From Weissella thailandensis (lineage in GTDB: Bacteria; Bacillota; Bacilli; Lactobacillales; Lactobacillaceae), in NCBI RefSeq assembly GCF_005405465.1, contig NZ_BJEC01000015.1, positions 1 through 52,862 on the forward strand: a DNA stretch of 52,862 nucleotides, given 5' to 3'. Shown here piece by piece: positions 1 through 8,650 of this stretch (position 1 is the first letter of the stretch; each line of letters begins with the position of its first letter). The notes under the pieces were generated by a model, which was not told the DNA's origin, made no database searches, and saw only the letters and a list, made by a program, of their open reading frames with translations. The translations under genes were made by a program, and so were the position numbers.

Positions 1-475
1 ACGAGCATATTTTACGGCCTATATTGATGTTTATAGTGGTGAGATTCTCACTTGGAATATTGATCTTCATCCAACCGTTGATTTCGTTACGAAACCACTG
101 GATGAACTATTAAATACTAGGCCCAAATTAAATTACCGTTTGACGATTCACTCTGACCAGGGATTCCAGTATCAAAATTATGAATATGTCTCACGTTTGC
201 AGAACAACCAAGTGTTTCAAAGTATGAGTCGCAAAGCGACCTGTCTAGATAATGCTATGGCAGAGAGCTTCTTTCATATCTTGAAGGTAGGAACTGTCCA
301 TAATAACCATTATCAAAACTATGACGAGCTGAAGTCTGCCGTCAATAATTATATCTATTACTACAACAATAAGCGGATTAAAACAAAGCTGGCCGGAAAA
401 ACTCCGGTTCAATACCGAAGTCTTTCCGACCAGCTAGTTGCTTAAACTTCTCTCCAATTTTTGGGGTTCAGTTCA
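1..475 (+). mobile_element. IS3-family insertion sequence, right part (cut by window edge)
   Basis: This is the 3' part of an IS3-type element. It contains the end of the orfB transposase and finishes in a terminal sequence whose outer end reads TGAACTGAACCCC on the minus strand, with the TG/CA tip typical of IS3 elements at 474-475. The same terminus and transposase tail occur in inverted orientation at 52499-52862, which confirms the boundary. The left end lies outside the window, so the target duplication cannot be checked. Confidence 0.88.
2..445 (+). CDS. IS3-family transposase OrfB, C-terminal part
   Basis: The frame is open from the window edge to TAA at 443-445 and encodes the end of a DDE integrase-core transposase. 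Visible catalytic landmarks are the first Asp in YIDVYSG, the second Asp in IHSDQG and the Glu in NAMAESFF, in the order expected for rve-type OrfB proteins. The tail (YYNNKRIKTKLAGKTPVQYR) is the usual IS150-like C-terminus. The start codon and orfA are missing, so this is a partial gene caused by the window edge and not a proven pseudogene. The copy at the other window end differs by only a few bases. Confidence 0.9.
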   Translation, partial: RAYFTAYIDVYSGEILTWNIDLHPTVDFVTKPLDELLNTRPKLNYRLTIHSDQGFQYQNYEYVSRLQNNQVFQSMSRKATCLDNAMAESFFHILKVGTVHNNHYQNYDELKSAVNNYIYYYNNKRIKTKLAGKTPVQYRSLSDQLVA

Positions 476-520
476 TCCAACCCTTTTTATTAATACTAAT
501 TATAAGCTGCTAAATTATTT

Positions 521-1696
521 TTAATACAATGGTCCTCGTGCTGCATTAACCTTGTTCAACATAACCGTTGAAATTAAGGCAAATGCAGTAAAGGCAGCAC
601 CACCGATACCTACATTATTCAAGCCAAAGTTTGAAACGACCAGACCTCCAGCTGCAGATCCTAATGAGATACCTAAGTTTGAGAAAATTGAATTGATTGA
701 AGAAGCTAACACAAGTGATTGCGGATAATCATTTTCAGCAACACCCATAATGTGTAGTTGAAGTGGTGAATTAACAAGATACATCAAAATACCAACTAGC
801 ATAATGTCAACTGTACCTAACCAGGTGTTTTGTAGCCATAATGGCATCGTGATTAGGACAATAAATTCAATGATGTAAAGTAGTGGCATGCTACGCAAGC
901 CTTTATTGTTGGCGATTCGGCCACTTGCCTGATTACTAATCAGTGACATCACACCAAAGATAGTTAGCAAAAACGTAATCACACCCGGATTGAATGATAA
1001 TGTCTTTGAAAAAATTGGTCGTAGATAAGTATAAAAGACATATACACCAGCTAGACTACAAGTTTGAATAAAGACACTGAGATAAATTCTGGGATCCTTG
1101 AAAATAACAAATTGTTGTAGGACGTGACCTTGTTTCTCTTGCATCAAGTTATGAGGTAACGTTTTGATGATTAAGAATACAGTTATGATGCTGAGCAAGG
1201 TAATCGTGATGAAGGTGAAACGCCAACCTAATGTTGTACTGATCCAAGTTCCTAAAGGTACCCCGAATACTGATGCGACACTGAAACCAGAAAAAATCCA
1301 GCTAACTAACCAAGCACGTTTGGGCATTGGGGCAATAACGGTTGCGAATGTCATCGATAATGACAGGAGCGATCCGGAAACAATGGCAACGATGATACGC
1401 GAAATTACAAGTATCGTATAATTTGGCGCAAAAATCGTTAGGGCATTTCCGAATGTAAAAATCAGCGCTAAAACGACCATGGCGTGATATAAGTTGTTTT
1501 TAAGCGTTGATGTGATGATTGGTGTACTCACGGCATAAACCAAGGCAAAGATGGTCACCAAATAGCCCGTTGTGGCCACGCTAACTGAAAATTCTTTTGC
1601 CAAATCATCAAGAATACCAATAATAATAAACTCACTAAAACCTAAGATAAAAGAGATTAAAATCAGTACAAAACTTTGAATTTTAAATTCTTTCAC
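521..1696 (-). CDS. MFS transporter (DHA1/AraJ-like exporter)
   Basis: This is a 391-residue polytopic protein with about 12 hydrophobic segments, the normal size for a major facilitator. The first helix is followed by a short loop and a second helix (ILDDLAKEFSVSVATTGYLVTIFALVYA), and the sequence SRIIVAIVSGSLLSLSMTFA fits the DHA1 drug/sugar-efflux branch related to AraJ/YdhP. It would export a small molecule by proton antiport across the membrane; the substrate cannot be read from sequence. The start is GTG at 1694-1696, with a strong AGGAGG at 1703-1708. It is transcribed away from pbuX and appears to be a single-gene unit. Family confidence is high, function unknown. Confidence 0.85.
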   Translation of the reverse strand: MKEFKIQSFVLILISFILGFSEFIIIGILDDLAKEFSVSVATTGYLVTIFALVYAVSTPIITSTLKNNLYHAMVVLALIFTFGNALTIFAPNYTILVISRIIVAIVSGSLLSLSMTFATVIAPMPKRAWLVSWIFSGFSVASVFGVPLGTWISTTLGWRFTFITITLLSIITVFLIIKTLPHNLMQEKQGHVLQQFVIFKDPRIYLSVFIQTCSLAGVYVFYTYLRPIFSKTLSFNPGVITFLLTIFGVMSLISNQASGRIANNKGLRSMPLLYIIEFIVLITMPLWLQNTWLGTVDIMLVGILMYLVNSPLQLHIMGVAENDYPQSLVLASSINSIFSNLGISLGSAAGGLVVSNFGLNNVGIGGAAFTAFALISTVMLNKVNAARGPLY

Positions 1697-1879
1697 ACGA
1701 ATCCTCCTTAATTACTAGATAGTAATAATATAAACCCACAATATTTTTTCCACTCAGGATAAAATATAAAACTTTAACCCCTGTTGTCAATGTTTTTTAA
1801 CTGACAAAGCATAGGAAATATAATCGCTATGACATCGTGTGTGACGCTAATTTACTTAAACTACTTTGGTCTTATAGGA

Positions 1880-1894
1880 ATGAAAGCGCTAATA
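1880..1894. promoter_or_regulatory. cre-like site (CcpA), candidate
   Basis: ATGAAAGCGCTAATA matches the cre consensus WTGNAANCGNWNNCW at all but one position (the C near the 3' end). It lies between the divergent MFS gene and the pbuX riboswitch. The rest of 1717-1994 shows no gene. Confidence 0.4.
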
Positions 1895-1994
1895 GATAAG
1901 AAAAGTGAGCAAGACAGCATTAATGCCGAATAATCATGTTTTCAAATGACGAAATGTCTGTTATATTTAAGTACATAATAATTGAAACGTAATC

Positions 1995-2066
1995 ACTGTC
2001 GGTATAATTGTTGGAGAATGGCCAACGAGTTCCTACCCTTCTCCCAAGAGATGGACTACCGATAGT
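1995..2066 (+). promoter_or_regulatory. Purine (guanine-class) riboswitch aptamer
   Basis: P1 is formed by ACTGTCGGTA (1995-2004) and TACCGATAGT (2057-2066). Inside it are the TATAAT of J1/2, a P2 hairpin with loop AGAATGG, the J2/3 segment TTCCTACC and a short P3 ending in GGACTAC. The C in GACTAC corresponds to the pyrimidine that pairs with guanine or hypoxanthine in known aptamers (adenine sensors have U). Both loops differ from the textbook GATATGG/CCGTAAA kissing pair. An intrinsic terminator follows, and the genes downstream are pbuX and xpt, the usual targets. An OFF-switch under purine excess is expected. Confidence 0.82.
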
Positions 2067-2082
2067 GTTTTAATATTTTGAT

Positions 2083-2123
2083 GCACCCATTCTGCATGCT
2101 TTTGCGTGTTTGGGTGCTTTTTT
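2083..2123 (+). terminator. Riboswitch-linked intrinsic terminator
   Basis: GCACCCA (2083-2089) pairs with TGGGTGC (2111-2117), with a further inner helix and a run of T from 2118. It sits between the purine aptamer and pbuX and would be the expression platform. Confidence 0.8.
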
Positions 2124-2188
2124 ATTGCCAAATATCTATAGGGATAGTGGTTACGTGTGTTGTTTCTACATTGGAGGAGAGTTAAGTT

Positions 2189-3493
2189 ATGGAGTCGAAC
2201 ACACGGACATCGACAGGACGTTTTAACAAGTTACGTAATCTGATTTTAGGGTTGCAACACGTTCTGGCAATGTATTCTGGTGGGATCTTAGTACCATTAT
2301 TGATTGGTGCAGCATTACATTTTAATGCGCAACAAATGGCGTATTTAATTTCAGCTGACATTTTTATGACGGCGATTGGAACTTTATTCCAAGTTAAAGG
2401 TACCCGATATACTGGTATTGCAATGCCAGTTGTGATCGGTTCAGCGGTACAAACGGTTTCACCGTTAATTAATATTGGTAGTACACTCGGGATTGGTGCG
2501 ATGTATGGTGCCACGATAGCAGCCGGTATTTTTGTCTTTCTGATTGGTGGTTTGTTTTCGCGTCTACGTCAATTTTTCCCACCAGTGGTGACCGGGTCAT
2601 TGATTACGGTGATTGGATTTACCTTAATTCCGGTTGGTTTCCAAAATTGGGGTGGTGGCGACACTGCAGCGAAAAGTTTTGGTAGTTTGACGAATTTATC
2701 AATTGGTTTGGTAACCATATTGATTATTCTGTTATTTACTATTTTCGCCAAAGGCTTTATTAAATCAATTGCTATTTTATTGGGGATCATTCTGGGAACG
2801 GTTTTTGCAGGACTTCTTGGAGAAGTATCATTACAACCAGTTGCTGAAGCTTCATGGTTCCATATGCCAACACCATTTTTCTTAGCGACACCAACATTTC
2901 ACTGGTCAGCGATGATTACGATGATGATTGTGGCACTAACATCGATGATGGAATCAACCGGAGTTTACTTCGCCTTAGCTGGTTTAACGGGGCGTAAACT
3001 AACGAATGAGGATATGGCGAAGGGATATCGTGCTGAAGGATTGGCAGTTATCCTTTCAGGTTTGTTTAACACATTCCCATATTCAACGTTCTCACAAAAT
3101 GTTGGGGTGGTTCGTTTGTCAGGTGTTAAGACACGACAACCAATCTATTATGCCGTATTGATTTTGCTCTTGATTGGTTTGTTACCAAAGTTTGGCGCAC
3201 TAGCTACGATTATTCCATCATCTGTTTTGGGTGGTGCAATGATTATCCTATTTGGTACAATCGGTGTACAAGGAATCACGATTCTAAAGCAAGTTGATTT
3301 TAATGCTGAACGAAATTTGATGATTGCAGGTATTTCGATTGGTGCAGCAATTGGGGTGACAGTGTACCCACAAATTTTCCAACATCTACCAGAATTAGTG
3401 AAATTAGTTATTGAAAATTCAGTTGTTATAACGTCAGTATTAGCTGTATTATTGAATATTTTATTACCAGGACGTGAGAAAGAGGTTAATTAG
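2189..3493 (+). CDS. pbuX: Xanthine permease, NCS2 family
   Basis: This is a 434-residue membrane protein of the nucleobase:cation symporter-2 family, about 12-14 membrane segments, which takes up xanthine across the membrane. Family signatures are visible near residue 60 (VKGTRYTGIAMPVVIGSAVQ), in the TSMMESTGVYFALA stretch around 260 and in NTFPYSTFSQNVGVV around 300, the NCS2 signature region. The start ATG at 2189 follows GGAGGAG. xpt begins 5 bases after the stop, so the two form an operon behind a purine riboswitch. This supports xanthine rather than uracil as substrate. The order pbuX-xpt is the reverse of Bacillus subtilis. Confidence 0.93.
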   Translation: MESNTRTSTGRFNKLRNLILGLQHVLAMYSGGILVPLLIGAALHFNAQQMAYLISADIFMTAIGTLFQVKGTRYTGIAMPVVIGSAVQTVSPLINIGSTLGIGAMYGATIAAGIFVFLIGGLFSRLRQFFPPVVTGSLITVIGFTLIPVGFQNWGGGDTAAKSFGSLTNLSIGLVTILIILLFTIFAKGFIKSIAILLGIILGTVFAGLLGEVSLQPVAEASWFHMPTPFFLATPTFHWSAMITMMIVALTSMMESTGVYFALAGLTGRKLTNEDMAKGYRAEGLAVILSGLFNTFPYSTFSQNVGVVRLSGVKTRQPIYYAVLILLLIGLLPKFGALATIIPSSVLGGAMIILFGTIGVQGITILKQVDFNAERNLMIAGISIGAAIGVTVYPQIFQHLPELVKLVIENSVVITSVLAVLLNILLPGREKEVN

Positions 3494-3498
3494 CAGAC

Positions 3499-4071
3499 AT
3501 GAAAATTTTAGAAGATCGCATCAAGCAAGACGGCCGTGTTTTAGGTGAAGATGTTTTGAAGGTTGATAATTTCTTGAACCATCAAGTAGATCCTGAATTA
3601 ATGCAAGCTTTGGGTGAAGAATTTGCGCGTTTGTTTGCAGATGAAAAGATAGACAAGGTATTGACTGTTGAATCATCAGGAATCGCGCCTGCTGTTTTTG
3701 CAGCATTATCATTACAGGTGCCAATGGTCTTTGCTCGTAAGAAGAAGTCAATTACGCTATCTTCAGAATCATACATTGCTGATGTTTACTCATTTACCAA
3801 GCAAGAAACAAATCATGTGATGATCGATAAGCGTTTCTTGCATGAAGGTGAACGTGTATTGTTGATTGATGATTTCTTGGCAAATGGTCAAGCAGTAACT
3901 GGTTTGATGGAAATTGCTGAAGATGCTAAAGCTGAAGTTGTTGGCGTTGGAATTGTTGTCGAAAAGACGTTCCAAAAGGGCCGTGCGATGTTAGATGATC
4001 AAGGGGTTCATGTTGAATCTTTGGCACGTATTGCAGCTTTTGAAGATGGTCAGGTTGTGTTTGCTGATTAA
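3499..4071 (+). CDS. xpt: Xanthine phosphoribosyltransferase
   Basis: This 190-residue cytosolic enzyme, the standard length for Xpt, converts xanthine and PRPP to XMP for purine salvage. The PRPP-binding motif VLLIDDFLANGQA is at about residues 120-132, and the LTVESSGIAPA segment near residue 55 and the FARKKKS segment near 78 match the family. It is the second gene of the riboswitch-controlled operon, and its ribosome site overlaps the end of pbuX. A strong terminator follows. Confidence 0.95.
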   Translation: MKILEDRIKQDGRVLGEDVLKVDNFLNHQVDPELMQALGEEFARLFADEKIDKVLTVESSGIAPAVFAALSLQVPMVFARKKKSITLSSESYIADVYSFTKQETNHVMIDKRFLHEGERVLLIDDFLANGQAVTGLMEIAEDAKAEVVGVGIVVEKTFQKGRAMLDDQGVHVESLARIAAFEDGQVVFAD

Positions 4072-4087
4072 TATATTTTAAGTACGA

Positions 4088-4126
4088 AATGGTTGGAACA
4101 AAATAAATGTTCCGACCATTTTTTTG
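4088..4126 (+). terminator. Intrinsic terminator after xpt
   Basis: AATGGTTGGAACA (4088-4100) pairs with TGTTCCGACCATT (4108-4120), with one mismatch, followed by a T run. Confidence 0.92.
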
Positions 4127-4177
4127 CTAAAAATGTATTAAGTTACGTCTGTAATTTTGATAGTATAAACACGTTCC

Positions 4178-4286
4178 AAAAGTCTGAAGCCTCAATGTAA
4201 CAACGATTACACAATTCCGCCTCTTCGCTGCACTACGAGTCAAAATAACGTAATCATCGTTACACAACAGCTTCAAAACGACTTTT
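4178..4286. repeat. Long imperfect inverted repeat in the intergenic region
   Basis: Two arms of about 35 bases form a long stem with internal loops. AAAAGTC-TGAAGC (4178-4190) pairs with GCTTCA-(AAAC)-GACTTTT (4270-4286), and TGTAAC-AA-CGATTAC (4196-4210) pairs with GTAATCA-TC-GTTACA (4250-4264). About 39 bases lie in the terminal loop. It lacks a T tail, so it does not look like a simple terminator, and it encodes no convincing protein. It may be a small dispersed repeat or a structured RNA upstream of the dehydrogenase at 4363. Confidence 0.65.
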
Positions 4287-4362
4287 ATCTCGCTCTCATT
4301 TTTATTTTTTAAGATAAGCAAGGTAAAATAGAAATAATATAACAAACAGGGGGGCATTTGAA

Positions 4363-5232
4363 ATGAAAATTGGTGTTATCGGTACAGGGGTTATGGGAAG
4401 TGGCATTATAAATAATTTATTACAGGCAAACTATGATGTGTTTGTTTATAATCGAACCAAAGCACATGCGCAAGCAGTCATTGATCATGGTGCTGTGTGG
4501 CAAGATTCACCACGTCAAATTGCTTCAGTTGCTGATGTGGTCATTACGATGGTTGGTTATCCCAAAGATGTTGCGAGTCAATATTATGGCGAAACGGGTA
4601 TTTTTGCAGGAACCCATGCCGGACAAATTGTTGTTGATATGACGACGTCTACCCCAACCTTAGCGCAAGAACTGGCTGAGGCAGGTGCAAAACAAGGGAT
4701 GACTGTTTTGGATGCACCAGTATCTGGTGGTGATACGGGCGCTAAAAATGGTACATTGACTGTTATGGTTGGTGGCGAAAAGGCAGCTTTTGATGAGTTA
4801 CAACCAATTTTTAAAGTTATTGCCAAAGATACCACATTATTCGGTGGTGCTGGTCGTGGTCAACATGCAAAAATGGCTAATCAAATTATGGTTGCTGGTA
4901 CCATGTTGGGGATGGCAGAAACCATGAGTTATGCACGTGCTGCTGAACTAGATGTTAATCAAGTGTTGCAGACATTAGGTGGTGGTGCTGCGCAAAACTG
5001 GTCATTAGATAATTATGGGCCACGTATTTTAGCAGACGACTATGCTGCTGGATTCTATGTGAAGCATTTTATTAAAGACTTACGCATTGCATTAGATGAG
5101 GCTGCTAAATTGCAAATCGATCTACCAATGACCGCATTAGCTGAGCAGATGTATACAAAATTAGCAGATGAAAATAAGTTAGCAGATGCAGGAACACAAG
5201 CAATTGTTAAGTTGTGGTCCCAATTTGCATAG
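4363..5232 (+). CDS. NAD(P)-dependent beta-hydroxyacid dehydrogenase (GarR/HIBADH family)
   Basis: This 289-residue enzyme carries a Rossmann motif GVIGTGVMGSG at residues 4-14. The substrate motif DAPVSGGDTGAKNGTLT is near 120-135, and the catalytic Lys is in GRGQHAKMANQ near 170. These are the landmarks of 3-hydroxyisobutyrate, tartronate-semialdehyde and related dehydrogenases, which oxidise or reduce a short beta-hydroxyacid using NAD(P). The exact substrate is not predictable. The start follows a GGGGGG ribosome site. It is followed at 57 bases by the glycosyltransferase pair but need not share their function. Confidence 0.85.
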   Translation: MKIGVIGTGVMGSGIINNLLQANYDVFVYNRTKAHAQAVIDHGAVWQDSPRQIASVADVVITMVGYPKDVASQYYGETGIFAGTHAGQIVVDMTTSTPTLAQELAEAGAKQGMTVLDAPVSGGDTGAKNGTLTVMVGGEKAAFDELQPIFKVIAKDTTLFGGAGRGQHAKMANQIMVAGTMLGMAETMSYARAAELDVNQVLQTLGGGAAQNWSLDNYGPRILADDYAAGFYVKHFIKDLRIALDEAAKLQIDLPMTALAEQMYTKLADENKLADAGTQAIVKLWSQFA

Positions 5233-5289
5233 TACATGAACAATGGTGGTTGATACTTTTTCAGCAATCAGCCATGAAAGGCGGAACAA

Positions 5290-6888
5290 ATGAACTTTTT
5301 TATTAATGCAACAATGCCGAAGCAAAAATCGGGAATTGAGCATGCTGAATTAAAGCGATTAGATTTATTCAACAAAAATAATGAGCCAGTCATGGTCGTG
5401 TTACGTGACTGGGATCCTAATGCCCATATCAATGCCAATGATGCGGGGATTGTTGATAATCAATTAATTAATATGTTTGATTATTTTCAAGAATCACTAC
5501 AAATCGAGCCGAAAAAATTACAAGTTCAAGATATTGAATTTGGGGCTTTAAACATCAAATTTGCTGATGATGTAGAAAAATCCCGCTATTTAGTGAAGTC
5601 GAATGAGCAACTTGTTGCACGTGTGAACTACAATGTCGATGCCGATCGTCAGGTAAAATCTGTTGAATGGTTTGATGGCTTTAATAATCTTTACCGTGTG
5701 GACCATTATGATTCACGAGGATTTATTTCATTACAACAGTGGTATACGCCAGATAATAAAATTGGGACTGAAACTTGGCAAACACCATCTGGTCGCACTG
5801 TGATTGAAGCCTTTCATAAAAATACAATGAGTGGTGAAATCAATAAAACAAGTTGGCGGTTGATTGATCGTGCTAATCAGGTTTATCAATTTGATACTCT
5901 GGCTGAACTGACAAAATATTTCTTTGATTGCCTGAATGATGATTATTGGTCGCTTGATCAACCGAATGTTTTCATTGCCGATCGGGCCCATTTGGGTGAT
6001 TGGGGACTATTACATCTGAAAAAGCCAGCGTATACGGTTTTCCACTTACATAATGCGCATACGGCGAATGCCCGAAATCCGGCAGCACCTTTGCTGAATA
6101 ATAATTATGAATTCTCATTGAATAATATTGATGGGTATGATGCAGTAGTATCGGCTACGCACAAGCAAACGGCTGATGTTCGCGCACGTTTTCAACCCAA
6201 AACAAAGTTATTTACTATTCCTGTGGGTGTTGTGCCAGACCGTTTATTAGGTGCACCACGTGTGCCAGTAGCTGAGCGTAAATTTGGTAAAATGGTTGTT
6301 TTTGCACGGATTGCTTGGGAAAAGCATCTTGATGATTTAGTGCGGGCAATTGGACTTGTGCATCAGGAATTTCCTGAAGTGACCTTAGACTTATACGGTT
6401 ATCCTGATCCTAGTGATAATTACAAGGCGCGTCGTGAAGTTGAACAGGTGATCGACGAATATCAATTGTCAGATGTTGTTACTTTGAAAGGCTATACGAC
6501 AGATATTGATCAGGTGCAAAATGAAGCCATGATGTATGGCTTGACCTCTCGTATGGAAGGCTTTAATTTGGCAATCATGGAAGCTATTTCCCACGGGTTA
6601 ATTGCCTTTTCTTATGATGTTAATTATGGGCCAAATGAAATTGTTGAAGATGGGGTTAATGGTGCCGTTGTGCCATACGGTGATTACAATGCTTTGGCAC
6701 AAGCAATTTTACAAGTTCTTCGTGATCCAAAGCTAGCAGAACAATATATGACTGGTGCGTATGAGTCAGCCGAGCGTTATTCAGAAGCTTCTGTTTGGTC
6801 GGCCTGGCAATCATTATTAGTGGATGCTAAAGAAAGTTGGCCAGCTAAACTTGCGGGTATGCCAGGTTATCGAGGAGGACAACTCTAA
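5290..6888 (+). CDS. GT4-type glycosyltransferase, first of a coupled pair (teichoic acid/TarM-like)
   Basis: This is a 532-residue cytosolic glycosyltransferase. The N-terminal half (about 1-320) is the long beta-rich region seen in poly(glycerol-phosphate) alpha-glucosyltransferases and TarM, and the C-terminal half is a GT-B nucleotide-sugar domain. The retaining-enzyme E-x7-E motif is EGFNLAIME (E423/E431), and ARIAWEKHLDDLVRAI near 340 is the usual start of the GT1 domain. The likely role is adding glucose or GlcNAc to wall or lipoteichoic acid. The relative GtfA/GtfB pair of serine-rich adhesin systems is less likely because no secA2/secY2 or adhesin gene is present. The stop overlaps the next start by one base. 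Confidence 0.82.
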   Translation: MNFFINATMPKQKSGIEHAELKRLDLFNKNNEPVMVVLRDWDPNAHINANDAGIVDNQLINMFDYFQESLQIEPKKLQVQDIEFGALNIKFADDVEKSRYLVKSNEQLVARVNYNVDADRQVKSVEWFDGFNNLYRVDHYDSRGFISLQQWYTPDNKIGTETWQTPSGRTVIEAFHKNTMSGEINKTSWRLIDRANQVYQFDTLAELTKYFFDCLNDDYWSLDQPNVFIADRAHLGDWGLLHLKKPAYTVFHLHNAHTANARNPAAPLLNNNYEFSLNNIDGYDAVVSATHKQTADVRARFQPKTKLFTIPVGVVPDRLLGAPRVPVAERKFGKMVVFARIAWEKHLDDLVRAIGLVHQEFPEVTLDLYGYPDPSDNYKARREVEQVIDEYQLSDVVTLKGYTTDIDQVQNEAMMYGLTSRMEGFNLAIMEAISHGLIAFSYDVNYGPNEIVEDGVNGAVVPYGDYNALAQAILQVLRDPKLAEQYMTGAYESAERYSEASVWSAWQSLLVDAKESWPAKLAGMPGYRGGQL

Positions 6889-8417
6889 TGTATTATTTTG
6901 TGAGTGAAAATATATTTGCCTATAATTCGGGAACTGAACATGCGCAAGCCCAACGTGTTAAGTTCTTTAATCGACGAGCGGAGCAAGGGCGCTTGGGTCA
7001 AGCAGCATACGTGACGCGAGATTATAATCGCTTTTTAAGTCGGGATGCGAATGCCATCGGGTTGAATACTGACGAAGTATTGAACATGTATGACTATTTT
7101 CAAGGAACGACTCATGTGTTGCGTCAAGAACAGCCATTACGCTTGTTATCACAAATTCCCGTTGACAAGTACCATATTGTTGGTCATGGACCAAATTATT
7201 CCACCCTTGAAGATGCTGGTCGTGTCGTTGCGAAAATTAATGTGATGCCGGCAACTGTTGGCTTAGTTAATGACATTACGTATTACGATCGGGCTGATAA
7301 TGTGACGGCGCGTGAAAATTTTGATTGGCGTGGCTTTAAGTCATCTGTTGACTACTTTCATCCAGATGGTCGATTGGCTGTGCAGAAATTTTTGAATTTA
7401 TCCGGCGAAACGGTTCTGGAAGTGACCCATATGAATATTAATGGCCAATTACTACCAAGTATGTATAGGCTAATTAATTATTTAGGTCATGACTACCGAT
7501 TTAACACTGAGGAACAATTATTCCTGTTCTTTTTGAATGAAATTACGCGTCAGCAACCTGATACGACACTGATTTCAGATCGGCGTGGTTTGGATCATAT
7601 TGTGGCTGGGGTGCAGGGAACGACTCATAAATTCGCTTATTTGCATGATATTCATACTGGCGATACGAAACATCCCGTACGTGGTAAGTTATATCCTGCC
7701 TATATCAATGTATTAGAGCGCTATGGGGGAGCATTTACAGCAATCTTGGTGTCAACGTTGGCGCAACAAAGAGATTTACAGACCCGTTACCCACGCTTGA
7801 CTATCAAAGTGGCGCCAGATGTTGTGATTGATGAACAAACGTTGGCACAGCCACGTGTGACGCTGTCAGAGCGCCAGCCACATCAATTACTGTATGTTGG
7901 TCGGCTATCACCTGAAAAGCGCCCAGAACAAGCGTTACGAGTTTTAGCACGGGTAGTGAAAGATGTGCCAGATGCAACGCTGGTTTATTACGGTTATGCA
8001 GCGACACAAGAAATGATGCATGACTTGCAGGAATTGGCAACAAAACTACAAGTTATTGATCACGTTACTTTTGGTGGTTATGTGCCAAGTACGGATCTAC
8101 AAAAAGATTATCAGCAAGCGCAGGTTATCCTACAAACATCCGTTGGCGAAGGTTTGGGGATGAACTTGGTTGAAGCAATGGGAAATGGGGTTCCAAGTGT
8201 TAGCTTTGATGTACCATATGGGGCCCATGCCTTGATTGAAGATGGGGTTAATGGTTACGTCGTCCCAGATGGATCGAATCTGGTAATGGCTCAAAAAGTA
8301 AGCGAGTTGTTACTTGATGATGATCAATGGACCCAAATGTCGGTTGCTGCTTATGATAAAGCACAAGCATTTGCAGAATCGAAAATGGCAACTATTTGGC
8401 AACAAGTACTGAATTAA
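6888..8417 (+). CDS. GT4-type glycosyltransferase, second of a coupled pair
   Basis: This 509-residue paralogue of the preceding gene has the same layout: an N-terminal TarM/TagE-type region, then a GT-B domain beginning near LLYVGRLSPEKRPEQALRV. The E-x7-E motif EGLGMNLVE is intact at residues 421/429, so both members look catalytically competent. The proteins start alike (SGIEHAELKRL in the first, SGTEHAQAQRV here), which suggests an old tandem duplication. ATG at 6888 overlaps the upstream TAA, so translation is coupled, and the two proteins may form a complex. Lactobacilli carry similar adjacent TagE-type pairs. A terminator follows directly. Confidence 0.82.
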   Translation: MYYFVSENIFAYNSGTEHAQAQRVKFFNRRAEQGRLGQAAYVTRDYNRFLSRDANAIGLNTDEVLNMYDYFQGTTHVLRQEQPLRLLSQIPVDKYHIVGHGPNYSTLEDAGRVVAKINVMPATVGLVNDITYYDRADNVTARENFDWRGFKSSVDYFHPDGRLAVQKFLNLSGETVLEVTHMNINGQLLPSMYRLINYLGHDYRFNTEEQLFLFFLNEITRQQPDTTLISDRRGLDHIVAGVQGTTHKFAYLHDIHTGDTKHPVRGKLYPAYINVLERYGGAFTAILVSTLAQQRDLQTRYPRLTIKVAPDVVIDEQTLAQPRVTLSERQPHQLLYVGRLSPEKRPEQALRVLARVVKDVPDATLVYYGYAATQEMMHDLQELATKLQVIDHVTFGGYVPSTDLQKDYQQAQVILQTSVGEGLGMNLVEAMGNGVPSVSFDVPYGAHALIEDGVNGYVVPDGSNLVMAQKVSELLLDDDQWTQMSVAAYDKAQAFAESKMATIWQQVLN

Positions 8418-8420
8418 ATA

Positions 8421-8464
8421 AAAAAGGACAAACTGACGCGACACTGTCAGTTTGTCCTTTTTTA
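8421..8464 (+). terminator. Intrinsic terminator after the glycosyltransferases
   Basis: A 17-bp perfect stem (8421-8437 with 8446-8462; AAAGGACAAACTGAC in the left arm) with an 8-base loop ends in T. Its A/T flanks let it work in both directions. Confidence 0.95.
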
Positions 8465-8467
8465 ATA

Positions 8468-8538
8468 AGGTAGTGGCGGGAATCGAACCCGTGATGACGG
8501 TTTTGCAGACCATTGCCTTACCACTTGGCTACACTACC
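8468..8538 (-). tRNA. tRNA-Cys (GCA)
   Basis: On the minus strand the acceptor GGTAGTG pairs with CACTACC, the anticodon loop is TCTGCAAAA with GCA, and the T arm is ACGGGTTCGAATCCCG. It has 71 bases including a U discriminator, as is usual for Cys. CCA is not encoded. Confidence 0.95.
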
Positions 8539-8650
8539 ATATACATTTGCTACCACGATTACATATTATAGGGGAAATTAAGCAAAGTTGCAATTACCTA
8601 ATTAAATTGTGGTGGAAGTTGTTTGAATAGGGAGTAGCCAAGTGCTTATT

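Noticed and set aside
5290-8417. Accessory Sec GtfA/GtfB adhesin glycosylation system
   Set aside because: No secA2, secY2, asp or serine-rich adhesin gene is near, and both proteins keep catalytic motifs.
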